DNA from: Shewanella kaireitica
Lineage (GTDB): Bacteria > Pseudomonadota > Gammaproteobacteria > Enterobacterales > Shewanellaceae
Length of the DNA: 64,000 bases
Reading direction: 5' to 3'
NCBI RefSeq assembly: GCF_023284045.1
Contig: NZ_JAKIKQ010000019.1
Location: forward strand, 27,820-91,819
A program made the translations under genes and the position numbers. Shown one piece after another: positions 51,682-59,573 of the stretch (positions are counted from its first letter, which is position 1; the number at the start of each line of letters is the position of its first letter). A model generated the notes under the pieces. It made no database searches. It saw only the letters and a list, made by a program, of their open reading frames with translations, and was not told where the DNA came from.

Positions 51682-52695
51682 CTAGCTGCTGTAGCCATTT
51701 GGATTACTGGACTGCCAGTGCCAACTGCTTTGCGCCATATCATCAATAGTGTGAGTCGCTTGCCAGTTAAGCTCAGTTTGTGCCTTATCTGGGTTTGCAT
51801 AACACGCTGCAATATCACCAGCTCGTCTTGCAACGAGTTGATACTTAATCTCAGTACCGCTGGCTTTCTCAAACGCTGCCACCATTTCTAGCACGCTGTA
51901 ACCTTGGCCAGTACCTAGATTATAAGTCACCAACCCTGGTTTCGTGCGCAGTTTGTCCAGTGCTCGAAGGTGCCCAATAGCTAGGTCAACGACGTGGATG
52001 TAATCACGCACACCTGTTCCATCGACAGTATCGTAATCATTGCCAAATACACTTAACTGCTCACGTTTACCCACAGCGACTTGGGTAATAAAGGGCATTA
52101 AGTTGTTAGGAATATCGTTAGGATCTTCACCAATCAAACCGCTATCGTGAGCGCCTACTGGGTTGAAGTATCTTAGGCGGGCAATGTTCCAGCTCGGATC
52201 TGAATGGTGCAGATCGGCAAGTACATGTTCAACCATCAATTTTGACTGGCCGTAGGGGTTGGTTGCACCCGTTGGAAAATCTTCAGTAATCGGCAGAGAT
52301 GCCGGATCACCGTAAACGGTTGCCGAAGAGCTAAAAACGATGTTCTTCACATTAAACTCAGCCATTACCTGACACAGCACGATGGTGCCTGTGACATTAT
52401 TTTCATAATAGCGCAGCGGTTGCTCAACAGATTCACCAACCGCTTTAAGCCCTGCGAAATGGATAACTGATTCAATATCATGATCTGTGAATAGCTTTTG
52501 CAAAAAAGGTTTATTGAGAATATCACCTTGATAGAAAGTGACTGACTTTCCTGTGATCTGTTCAACGCGCTCAAGCGCTGTCACGCTAGAATTACTGAGG
52601 TTGTCTAGAATAACTACATCGCTACCGTTATTGAGCAGTTCGACTACAGTGTGAGTGCCGATATAACCTGCACCGCCAGTTACCAAAATTGTCAT
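51682..52695 (-). CDS. galE: UDP-glucose 4-epimerase
   Basis: A 337-residue short-chain dehydrogenase-type epimerase that interconverts UDP-glucose and UDP-galactose. The NAD site is GGAGYIGTHT (7-16), the catalytic serine/tyrosine/lysine are in VFSSSATVYG (~121-130) and NPYGQSK (~147-153), and YFNPVGAHDSG (~174-184) is typical of GalE. AAGGA lies seven bases before the ATG. It is in the same direction as galU, 76 bp after it; together they supply UDP-glucose and UDP-galactose for surface polysaccharides. A threefold 15-bp repeat sits between the two genes. Confidence 0.94.
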   Translation of the reverse strand: MTILVTGGAGYIGTHTVVELLNNGSDVVILDNLSNSSVTALERVEQITGKSVTFYQGDILNKPFLQKLFTDHDIESVIHFAGLKAVGESVEQPLRYYENNVTGTIVLCQVMAEFNVKNIVFSSSATVYGDPASLPITEDFPTGATNPYGQSKLMVEHVLADLHHSDPSWNIARLRYFNPVGAHDSGLIGEDPNDIPNNLMPFITQVAVGKREQLSVFGNDYDTVDGTGVRDYIHVVDLAIGHLRALDKLRTKPGLVTYNLGTGQGYSVLEMVAAFEKASGTEIKYQLVARRAGDIAACYANPDKAQTELNWQATHTIDDMAQSSWHWQSSNPNGYSS

Positions 52696-52731
52696 CTTTC
52701 AATCCTTCCTTGCAATCTAATATTCTTTATC

Positions 52732-52775
52732 TGTTTAAGTACTATTTGTTTAAGTACTATCGATTTAAGTGCTAA
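52732..52775. repeat. threefold 15-bp tandem repeat between galU and galE
   Basis: TGTTTAAGTACTATT is followed by TGTTTAAGTACTATC and then GATTTAAGTGCTAA. The third unit overlaps the galU stop codon. It may have arisen by slippage. Confidence 0.75.
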
Positions 52776-53686
52776 AGGCTTTTAGCGATAGACTTAATAT
52801 ATTCAGCAAACTCTGGGCCTATATCCTTGTGGCGCAAAGCGTGCTCTACATTGGCTTGCATATAGCCGAGTTTATTACCGCAATCATGACTCTTGCCTTG
52901 CATGTAATATGCGTTAACGGTTTGATTTTCCATCAGCATCGCTATCGCATCAGTTAACTGGATCTCATCGCCCGCGCCGGCTGGTGTTTTAGCAAGGTAA
53001 GACCAAATATCAGCGGGCAGCACGTATCGGCCAACAACACCTAAGTTTGATGGCGCATCTTCAATTGTTGGTTTTTCAACTAGTTGGCTTAATGGCAATG
53101 ATCCCCCTGGCTGTAACTCTTCGCCATTGATGTCTGCAATGCCGTATTGATCAACCTGATCGTGAGGTACACCCTCTACCATGATTTGGCCTACTTCGGT
53201 TTCATCAAATAGCTTTACCATCTGTGCTAAATTATCTTTCGCTAAGTTGCTGCTGGCATCATCGACAATCACATCAGGTAACAGCACTGCAAATGGCGCG
53301 TCACCAACAATAGTCTTGGCACATAAAATCGCATGACCTAGGCCTTTAGCCTGGGCTTGACGGACACTAATGATGGTAACGTCAGCAGGGCAGATGCCTT
53401 GTACTTCTGCAAGGAGTTGACGTTTTACTCTGCGCTCTAAATGGGCTTCTAACTCAAAGCTGGTGTCGAAGTGGTTCTCGACTGAGTTTTTACTGGCGTG
53501 AGTGACTAACACTATCTCTTTAATGCCAGCTGCAATCGCTTCTTTGACAACATATTGGATAAGGGGAACATCCATCACTGGCAGCATCTCTTTAGGCATC
53601 GCTTTTGTCGCTGGTAGCATCCGTGTACCTAGACCTGCGACAGGGATAACAGCCTTTTTTATCTTACGTCGTTTTATCGAAGTCAT
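52772..53686 (-). CDS. galU: UTP--glucose-1-phosphate uridylyltransferase
   Basis: A 304-residue cytoplasmic enzyme that makes UDP-glucose from UTP and glucose 1-phosphate, precursor for polysaccharides, lipopolysaccharide and trehalose. The nucleotidyltransferase signature AVIPVAGLGTRMLPATKAMPKEMLPV (~13-38) is complete, contrasting with the degenerate one at 1052-2542. KGLGHAILCAK (~113-123), LPDVIVDD (~135-142) and VEKP (~210) also match. It lies upstream of galE in the same direction. The 446-bp gap on its upstream side carries TyrR boxes for phhA but no obvious element for galU. Confidence 0.94.
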   Translation of the reverse strand: MTSIKRRKIKKAVIPVAGLGTRMLPATKAMPKEMLPVMDVPLIQYVVKEAIAAGIKEIVLVTHASKNSVENHFDTSFELEAHLERRVKRQLLAEVQGICPADVTIISVRQAQAKGLGHAILCAKTIVGDAPFAVLLPDVIVDDASSNLAKDNLAQMVKLFDETEVGQIMVEGVPHDQVDQYGIADINGEELQPGGSLPLSQLVEKPTIEDAPSNLGVVGRYVLPADIWSYLAKTPAGAGDEIQLTDAIAMLMENQTVNAYYMQGKSHDCGNKLGYMQANVEHALRHKDIGPEFAEYIKSIAKSL

Positions 53687-53945
53687 ACTGTTCCTATCAA
53701 TGGATTAGCGCTGTAGCACTATTCTATACTGAATTTTTATCACGTGTGCTTTGAATTTGGCAAAGCGGCTTGATAATTACTAATTTTGTCGCTTATCCGC
53801 TCGGTTTTTATTCGCAATTGTCTCTGCCAACTCTGTCGGTATGCTGCGGTCTGGATGAAAACGTACCGTGTTGTTTAGATAGGATGATGAGTGTCATAGC
53901 TTTTCTAGGCTATTACGGGCTCAATTCATCAGCGTGATTAGTTTG

Positions 53946-53963
53946 TGTAAATTATGGCTTACA
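53946..53963. promoter_or_regulatory. TyrR box, distal, upstream of phhA
   Basis: TGTAAATTATGGCTTACA fits the TyrR consensus TGTAAA-N6-TTTACA with one mismatch in the second arm. It lies 170 bp before phhA in the gap 53687-54132. Confidence 0.78.
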
Positions 53964-54010
53964 ACAAATCTACTGTTAATAAAAGCTTTTTTAGCGCTAA
54001 GGCATGCGCG

Positions 54011-54028
54011 TGTAAACTATGGATTACA
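54011..54028. promoter_or_regulatory. TyrR box, proximal, upstream of phhA
   Basis: TGTAAACTATGGATTACA also fits TGTAAA-N6-TTTACA with one mismatch. The two boxes share the ATGG centre and are 65 bp apart, about six helical turns, which would suit cooperative TyrR binding. Confidence 0.78.
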
Positions 54029-54132
54029 TAAGGCTATGCTGAAGCATCAAAGTTTAAACTGTGATCTGGTTAACAAAATATCAACTTTGGTTAACTATGT
54101 AGGCAGGAATCGTTACCAGTGTTTTTACTAAT

Positions 54133-54921
54133 ATGAGCAAAGCGACTAACTATACGGCTCGTTTGCCTGATGCGAACGGCTTTATACAGTACCCACAAAA
54201 TGAACATGATATTTGGCAGGAGCTCTATTCGAGGCAGCTTGTCAACTTGCCTGGCCGAGCGTGCCAAGCTTATATGGATGGATTAGACCGCCTAGCGCTG
54301 CCAAGCGACAGGATCCCGCAGCTAAATGAGATTGATGCAGTGCTTCAACAGACGACCGGCTGGAAAACAGCGGCTGTGCCAGCGCTGATATCATTTGGCA
54401 AGTTTTTTGAATTATTAGCAAATAAGTCATTCCCGGTCGCGACATTTATCCGTAGTCGTGAAGAGCTCGATTACTTGCAAGAGCCAGATATATTCCACGA
54501 AGTTTTTGGTCACTGCCCACTGCTGACTAACCCATCGTTTGCGCACTTTTCTCATCTGTATGGCAAATTGGGACTCGCTGCCAGTAAACAGGATCGTGTG
54601 TTTTTAGCACGATTATATTGGTTTACCGTCGAGTTTGGTGTGATTCGTGGTAATAATGATTTGAGTATCTATGGTGGTGGCATTTTAAGCTCGCCTGGAG
54701 AAACTGATTTTGTGATGGGCGATGAGCCTGAAATCAGAGCTTTTGACTTGGTGGATGTGATGCGTACACCTTATCGTATCGATATTATGCAGCCCATCTA
54801 CTATGCAATCAGTGATATCTGTGAACTCGATAAAATTGCTGAGATGGATATTATGGGCGCGGTTAACAAGGCTAAACAACTTGGTTTATTCGAAGCGACT
54901 TACCCAGCCAAAGCGGGTTAA
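54133..54921 (+). CDS. phhA: phenylalanine 4-monooxygenase
   Basis: A 262-residue pterin-dependent enzyme that hydroxylates phenylalanine to tyrosine. The iron ligands are H122 and H127 in DIFHEVFGHCPLL and E167 in WFTVEFGVI, as in the monomeric bacterial enzymes (about 262-297 residues). No regulatory domain is present. It is followed by phhB, the pterin dehydratase that recycles the cofactor, and lies downstream of two TyrR boxes, so TyrR probably activates it when phenylalanine or tyrosine is present, as in Pseudomonas (where PhhR does so). No clear ribosome site precedes the ATG at 54133; the start is kept because the next ATG would cut into the conserved domain. Confidence 0.94.
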   Translation: MSKATNYTARLPDANGFIQYPQNEHDIWQELYSRQLVNLPGRACQAYMDGLDRLALPSDRIPQLNEIDAVLQQTTGWKTAAVPALISFGKFFELLANKSFPVATFIRSREELDYLQEPDIFHEVFGHCPLLTNPSFAHFSHLYGKLGLAASKQDRVFLARLYWFTVEFGVIRGNNDLSIYGGGILSSPGETDFVMGDEPEIRAFDLVDVMRTPYRIDIMQPIYYAISDICELDKIAEMDIMGAVNKAKQLGLFEATYPAKAG

Positions 54922-55018
54922 TAACAAAGAGTAAAACGGCTGGATGGACCTGATAGAAATTAAGATTAAAGCCTACTACTAGGTTGAAGATCAAAATAAC
55001 AGAATGAAAGGAAATAGA

Positions 55019-55357
55019 ATGACTGAATTAGCACAAATGAAATGTGAAGCCTGTCAAGCTGACGCGCCTAAAGTAAGCGATGCGGAATTGGGCGAACTTG
55101 TACGTATGATCCCTGATTGGACGGTAGAAGTGCGCGACGGCATTATGCAGCTAGAACGCGTGTACAAATTCAAGAACTTTAAATTGGCTATGGCATTTAC
55201 TAATAAGCTTGCGGACCTGGCTGAAGCAGATTTCCATCACCCTGGCATTTTAACTGAATGGGGCAAAGTGACTGTGACTTGGTGGTCTCATTCAATAAAG
55301 GGCTTGCATAAGAATGATTTCATCATGGCTGCTAAAACAGATACCTTGCTAGACTAA
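55019..55357 (+). CDS. phhB: pterin-4a-carbinolamine dehydratase
   Basis: A 112-residue protein that dehydrates 4a-hydroxytetrahydropterin, regenerating the cofactor of PhhA. The motif ADFHHPGILTEWGKVTVTWWSHSIKGLHKNDF (~68-99) holds the active-site histidines, and the fold length matches DCoH. The ATG at 55019 is chosen because AAAGGAA lies six bases before it; a possible ATG at 55004 lacks a ribosome site. It begins 97 bp after phhA and is probably co-transcribed. A MITE copy starts 20 bp after its stop and separates it from tyrR. Confidence 0.93.
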   Translation: MTELAQMKCEACQADAPKVSDAELGELVRMIPDWTVEVRDGIMQLERVYKFKNFKLAMAFTNKLADLAEADFHHPGILTEWGKVTVTWWSHSIKGLHKNDFIMAAKTDTLLD

Positions 55358-55377
55358 TTGATTCGCGTGCTGGGTTA

Positions 55378-55646
55378 CTAGGGGCTGTTGATCTTTCGAG
55401 CTTAGTTTTTGTTCGAAATCAATGCTTCTAGTACAAGGCTTGAGCGATAAAGCTTAGCTGGCTAAGTGAAAAGCTCATAACACCGTAATAGAAGCATTGA
55501 ATCGAACCCAAAGGGCCGCGTTTCTTGGCTATTTTTACTGTGTTGTAGACTATTTGTGGAGAATAACTAAACGGCATAGCCTCCGCCTTGTCAAAATAGC
55601 CAATAAGCTGCGGCAAGAACAACCGTGAAAGATTAACAGCCCCTAG
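55378..55646. mobile_element. MITE-like element, copy 2
   Basis: A 269-bp element bounded by 20-bp inverted repeats CTAGGGGCTGTTGATCTTTC and GAAAGATTAACAGCCCCTAG with one mismatch. Inside are nested inverted repeats, for example TTCGA...CAATGCTTCTA against TAGAAGCATTGAATCGAA, and TTGGCTATTTT against AAAATAGCCAA, so the whole can fold into a long branched hairpin. It is homologous to copy 1. No transposase is encoded. It sits between phhB and tyrR. Confidence 0.83.
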
Positions 55647-55987
55647 CACGCATTTATTTTCGTTATGTTACAAATCTGCTGTAAACAAGTCTTGCCACAA
55701 CTGCCATAACCTTCTAACGTATAGGCGAATTATGCTTATCGACTTCTCGGTCTATTGAATACATTTGATTTTTTTGTAAAAAATTCGGACGCTAACTCAT
55801 AGAGTTATAGCCATTTGCTTAATTTCAGTTTTATTAACTATTTGATGATTTAAGGTCACTTTTCGACTTTGACGTGGTAGATATTTGCTATCAATCTCGT
55901 TTCAGGTTTGAAAACAAAGCCATCGAATAATTAATGCAATTGGTTTTATCCCAATAACGACTATCTACAAAAGGGAACTGCAATAGT
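55647..55987. other. tyrR upstream region
   Basis: This 341-bp stretch between the MITE and tyrR is A/T-rich. It must hold the tyrR promoter, but no clear TyrR box, terminator or other element was found; only half-site-like TGTAAA sequences occur near 55680 and 55774. Confidence 0.4.
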
Positions 55988-57532
55988 ATGCGCTTGGAAG
56001 TCAGCTGTTTGGACCGAGTCGGTCTAGCGAAAGATATATTATTGATAATGGAAGATTATGGGATCAACTTGTTCGCTATCGATGCGAGCAACCAAGGTTT
56101 TCTGTATCTGCAATTTGCTGAAGTCAGTTTCGATACTCTCAGTGAATTACTGCCGCTTATTCGTAAAGTTGAAGGGGTTCATGATGTACGCACAGTGTCA
56201 TTTATGCCCTCTGAGCAGGAGCATTATGCACTCAAAACTCTGCTGAAGACTCTGCCTGATTCAGTATTCTCACTCGATATTAAAGGACGTATTCGTATCG
56301 TTAATGAATCTGCCCTGCATATTATAGGGATGGCAGAGCATGAGATTTTAGATGAATCCATTGGCCACTGGGTGCAAGGTTTCAACTTCAGCCGCTGGCT
56401 TAGTGAGACAACAGTGCTTGCTCAAGCAACACGCGTTAACATCGGCGAGAATGAGTATTTGGCTGAGATGCTACCTATTTATTTACCTGACGGTAGTCAG
56501 ACCCCGATCCTCGCGGGTGCCGTGGTATCTCTGAAATCCCCTGCTCGGTTAGGTAAACAATTTAATGCGCTGCAAAATCAAACGACAGGTTTTGAGAATG
56601 TATTAGCCACCAGTGACAAGATGAAAGAGGTGTTAGTACAAGCGCGCAGAATGGCTCAACTTGACGCACCATTATTGATCACTGGGGAAACAGGTACCGG
56701 TAAAGAGTTGATGTCTCGCGCTTGCCATGACGCCAGTATGCGCCGAGACCAACCGTTTATTGCAATCAACTGCGCAGCGATGCCAGATAGCGCAGCCGAA
56801 GAGGAGCTATTTGGTTTCGTTAGTAACGGTAGCGTAGTTAAGCGAGGCTTCTTTGAAGAGGCGAAAGGTGGCACCGTCTTTTTAGATGAAATCGCAGAGA
56901 TGTCCAGATCTGCTCAAGTAAAATTACTGCGCTTTTTACAAGATGGCACATTTAGGCGTGTTGGCGGTGATGAAGAGGTGCGTAGCGATGTACGTATTAT
57001 CTGCTCAACACAGAAGAATCTTGCTGAACTTTGCCAAAGCGGTGAGTTTAGAGAAGATCTTTACTATCGAATTCATGTATTAAGCTTCCATGTGCCTTCT
57101 CTGCGTGAACGAAAAGTGGATGTGATCCCATTAACCGAAATGTTCTTAGAGCATTATAGTCAGCAGTTATCGATCCCAATTCGTCGGATCTCAGGAGAGT
57201 GCCGTGAGCATTTACTTGGTTACGCATGGCCTGGAAATGTGCGTCAGCTAAAAAATGCCATATTTAGAGCGGTATCTATGTGGGATGGCAGTGCAGAACT
57301 GACTGTTGAGCAGCTTAAGCTACCATCTTATGCTGAAGGTTTTGGCTATTTTGACCATCAGTTCGAAGGTAGCCTTGAGCAGGCAATGAAGCAGTTTGAG
57401 GCCAGTTTATTGCGACGCTTGTACCCAGCCTACCCAAGTACACGACAATTGGCTAAAAAGTTAGGTGTGTCTCATACTGCAATCGCAAATAAACTGCGTG
57501 AATACAAAATTAGTAAGCACAAAGCCTTGTAA
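55988..57532 (+). CDS. tyrR: transcriptional regulator TyrR
   Basis: A 514-residue aromatic-amino-acid regulator. The start MRLEVSCLDRVGLAKDILLIMEDYGINLFAID (by position 1-32) is the ACT domain of TyrR; a PAS domain follows (~78-190), then an AAA+ domain (~205-430) with Walker A GETGTGKE and TVFLDEIAEMS, and a C-terminal helix-turn-helix (TRQLAKKLGVSHTAIANKLREY). The GAFTGA loop is replaced by FVSNGSVVKRGFFEEA, so like E. coli TyrR it should act on sigma-70, not sigma-54, promoters. Target sites are seen before phhA and fahA on either side. A short hairpin (GCCAG / CTGGC, TTT) follows the stop. Confidence 0.93.
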   Translation: MRLEVSCLDRVGLAKDILLIMEDYGINLFAIDASNQGFLYLQFAEVSFDTLSELLPLIRKVEGVHDVRTVSFMPSEQEHYALKTLLKTLPDSVFSLDIKGRIRIVNESALHIIGMAEHEILDESIGHWVQGFNFSRWLSETTVLAQATRVNIGENEYLAEMLPIYLPDGSQTPILAGAVVSLKSPARLGKQFNALQNQTTGFENVLATSDKMKEVLVQARRMAQLDAPLLITGETGTGKELMSRACHDASMRRDQPFIAINCAAMPDSAAEEELFGFVSNGSVVKRGFFEEAKGGTVFLDEIAEMSRSAQVKLLRFLQDGTFRRVGGDEEVRSDVRIICSTQKNLAELCQSGEFREDLYYRIHVLSFHVPSLRERKVDVIPLTEMFLEHYSQQLSIPIRRISGECREHLLGYAWPGNVRQLKNAIFRAVSMWDGSAELTVEQLKLPSYAEGFGYFDHQFEGSLEQAMKQFEASLLRRLYPAYPSTRQLAKKLGVSHTAIANKLREYKISKHKAL

Positions 57533-57587
57533 CTACTGATTGCCAGTGTTTGCTGGCTTTAACAGCAATAAAAGCCAAATAATCTCC

Positions 57588-57616
57588 ATTACAGCCTATC
57601 TTAGATAGGCTGTAAT
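57588..57616. other. inverted repeat overlapping the TyrR box before fahA
   Basis: ATTACAGCCTATC and GATAGGCTGTAAT form a perfect 13-bp stem with a three-base loop. The right arm overlaps the TyrR box at 57611-57628 by six bases. Without a T-run it is not a normal terminator; it could be a second protein-binding site or an RNA structure. Confidence 0.55.
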
Positions 57617-57628
57617 CATATGTTTACA
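57611..57628. promoter_or_regulatory. TyrR box upstream of fahA
   Basis: TGTAATCATATGTTTACA matches TGTAAA-N6-TTTACA with one mismatch, 166 bp before fahA. It suggests that the tyrosine breakdown genes are in the TyrR regulon with phhA. Confidence 0.75.
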
Positions 57629-57793
57629 ATATTGGCTAGGGTACGAGTAAATGTGATTTTGCTCACGCTATTCCCCTATTGCTCGACTTAATGTCATGCT
57701 ATGCATTAAGCAGATTAAGGCGAGAGCATGATGAAAACACCTCAGAAGTTGAAGCAGAATTAGTCAGCTAGCCACATTTTATTAGGAGTAAGT

Positions 57794-58780
57794 ATGAAGT
57801 TAGCAAGTTATGATAATGGACGCCGTGACGGCCAGTTAATGTTAGTGAGCCGTGATCTAACTAAAGCGGTTGCGGTACCTGCTATTGCTCATACTATGCA
57901 GCAATTACTGGATGCATGGGATCTACTTAACCCACAATTGGTAGAGCTATATGATGCATTAAACCAAGGTTTGATGGATAACGCTGTAGAGTTTGATGAA
58001 GCTAAATGCCTATCACCGCTACCTCGTGCATACCAATGGGCTGACGGTAGTGCTTATGTCAATCACGTTGAGTTGGTTCGTAAAGCGCGTGGTGCTGAAA
58101 TGCCTGCAACGTTCTGGACTGACCCTTTAGTGTATCAAGGTGGTTCTGATTGCTTTATCGCGCCTAAAGCGGATATCCCTTTAGCAAGTGAAGAGTGGGG
58201 CATTGATTTCGAATCAGAAATCGCAGTGATCACTGATGATGTTCCAATGGGCGTCACCACTGAAAGTGCAGATAAACACATTAAACTCCTTATGTTAGTT
58301 AATGATGTGTCATTGAGAAACTTAATTCCGGGTGAACTGGCTAAAGGTTTCGGTTTTTTCCAAGCTAAACCATCAAGTAGTTTTTCTCCGGTCGCTGTGA
58401 CGCCAGATGAACTAAACGATAAGTGGCAAGATAGCAAAGTACACCTCCCTTTGATCACCCATTTAAATAATGCGCTTTTTGGCCAGCCAAATGCAGGCGT
58501 GGACATGACGTTTAACTTCAGCCAACTGGTTTCTCATGTAGCTAAAACTCGTCCATTGGGCGCGGGTGCGATAATTGGTTCGGGCACTATCTCAAACTAC
58601 GACCGCAGTGCAGGCTCAAGCTGCTTAGCAGAAACGCGTATGCTAGAAACTATTGCCGATGGCAAGCCAACGACACCATTTATGGGCTTTGGTGACCGCG
58701 TTCGTATCGAGATGCTGGATGAGAACAATCAGTCAATATTTGGCACCATTGATCAACAGGTTGTCGAATATAAAGCTTAA
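57794..58780 (+). CDS. fahA: fumarylacetoacetate hydrolase family protein (fumarylacetoacetase)
   Basis: A 328-residue enzyme expected to cleave fumarylacetoacetate to fumarate and acetoacetate, the last step of tyrosine breakdown. Metal-binding and catalytic blocks of the FAH fold are visible: WGIDFESEIAVITDDVP (~136-152), NDVSLRNLIPGELAKGFGFFQAKPSSSFSPVAV (~171-203), and LGAGAIIGSGTISNYDR (~256-272). The neighbouring maleylacetoacetate isomerase supports this substrate. AGGAG lies five bases before the ATG. A TyrR box lies upstream. The earlier steps, 4-hydroxyphenylpyruvate dioxygenase and homogentisate dioxygenase, are not in the window. Confidence 0.9.
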   Translation: MKLASYDNGRRDGQLMLVSRDLTKAVAVPAIAHTMQQLLDAWDLLNPQLVELYDALNQGLMDNAVEFDEAKCLSPLPRAYQWADGSAYVNHVELVRKARGAEMPATFWTDPLVYQGGSDCFIAPKADIPLASEEWGIDFESEIAVITDDVPMGVTTESADKHIKLLMLVNDVSLRNLIPGELAKGFGFFQAKPSSSFSPVAVTPDELNDKWQDSKVHLPLITHLNNALFGQPNAGVDMTFNFSQLVSHVAKTRPLGAGAIIGSGTISNYDRSAGSSCLAETRMLETIADGKPTTPFMGFGDRVRIEMLDENNQSIFGTIDQQVVEYKA

Positions 58781-58807
58781 GTTGCAGTAGGGCTTTAAAT
58801 TAAATAG

Positions 58808-58844
58808 AAAAGAGAGTTAATTCGTTGTGGATTAACTCTCTTTT
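58808..58844 (+). terminator. hairpin between fahA and maiA
   Basis: A perfect 14-bp stem (AAAAGAGAGTTAAT / ATTAACTCTCTTTT) with a nine-base loop ends in TTTTG. It lies 28 bp after fahA and 25 bp before maiA, where it could limit read-through. Confidence 0.8.
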
Positions 58845-58869
58845 GTTTAAGCATTGGGAGAGAGCAAAT

Positions 58870-59526
58870 ATGATGAAACTATATGGATACTGGCGCTCAA
58901 GCGCAGCTTATCGTGTACGAATAGCGCTTAATCATAAAGGATTAATCGCAGAGCAGATCTCGGTTCATTTAGTAAAAAATGGCGGAGAGCAGCATCAATC
59001 GTCATACACTGCACTAAATGCACAAGAGTTGGTTCCAACCTTAGTTATTAGCAATGATAATGGCCAAGAGCTCGCATTAACCCAGTCAGTAGCGATCATA
59101 GAGTATCTTGATGAGGTTTATAAAGGCTGTTCGTTACTGCCTGACAATGCATATGACAAAGCAATTGTACGAGCAATGTCACTAACTGTTGCATGCGAAG
59201 TTCACCCACTAAATAACCTTAAGGTGTTGCAATACTTGGCATCGGAACTAGATATAACGGATAGCGCTAAAACAGCGTGGTATCACAACTGGGTGAATCA
59301 AGGTTTTACGGCGTTAGAGCAACAATTAGCACAATATAGCGGTGATTTTTGTTTTGGTGATAGCATCACCTTAGCCGATTTATGCTTGGTGCCACAGGTA
59401 TACAATGCTGAGCGCTTTAAAGTGGATATGACGCCATTTCCAAATATCGTGCGGATCAATGCCCATTGTTTAACGCAGCAAGTGTTTATAGATGCTATGC
59501 CTGAGAATCAGCATGACGCTGCGTAA
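58870..59526 (+). CDS. maiA: maleylacetoacetate isomerase (zeta-class GST)
   Basis: A 218-residue glutathione-dependent enzyme that isomerises maleylacetoacetate to fumarylacetoacetate. The start LYGYWRSSAAYRVRIALN carries the zeta-GST motif SSAAYRVRIAL, with LTQSVAIIEYLDE (~74-86) and FGDSITLADLCLVPQVYNA (~158-176) also diagnostic. Two ATG codons are adjacent at 58870 and 58873, preceded by GAGAGAG; either may be used, and the frame upstream of them only crosses the terminator hairpin. It follows fahA after an intrinsic terminator, so it is expressed by read-through or from a hidden promoter. Confidence 0.93.
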   Translation: MMKLYGYWRSSAAYRVRIALNHKGLIAEQISVHLVKNGGEQHQSSYTALNAQELVPTLVISNDNGQELALTQSVAIIEYLDEVYKGCSLLPDNAYDKAIVRAMSLTVACEVHPLNNLKVLQYLASELDITDSAKTAWYHNWVNQGFTALEQQLAQYSGDFCFGDSITLADLCLVPQVYNAERFKVDMTPFPNIVRINAHCLTQQVFIDAMPENQHDAA

Positions 59527-59573
59527 TTTGTATCTACACATTCGATTTTATTCCTTGTGATTGATAGAAGGAC

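Noticed and set aside
52732..52775. CRISPR-like short repeats
   Set aside because: The units are directly adjacent without spacers; a simple tandem repeat. No CRISPR array or cas gene was seen anywhere in the window.
53934..54131. 65-codon frame upstream of phhA
   Set aside because: It spans both TyrR boxes and ends at the phhA start; the regulatory reading is far better supported.
55428..55649. 73-codon minus-strand frame inside MITE copy 2
   Set aside because: Same reason: it is a by-product of the element and is not kept in copy 1.
55988..57532. reading the AAA+ regulator as a sigma-54 activator of the polysaccharide cluster
   Set aside because: It lacks GAFTGA and has the N-terminal ACT domain of TyrR, so it is not a sigma-54 activator.
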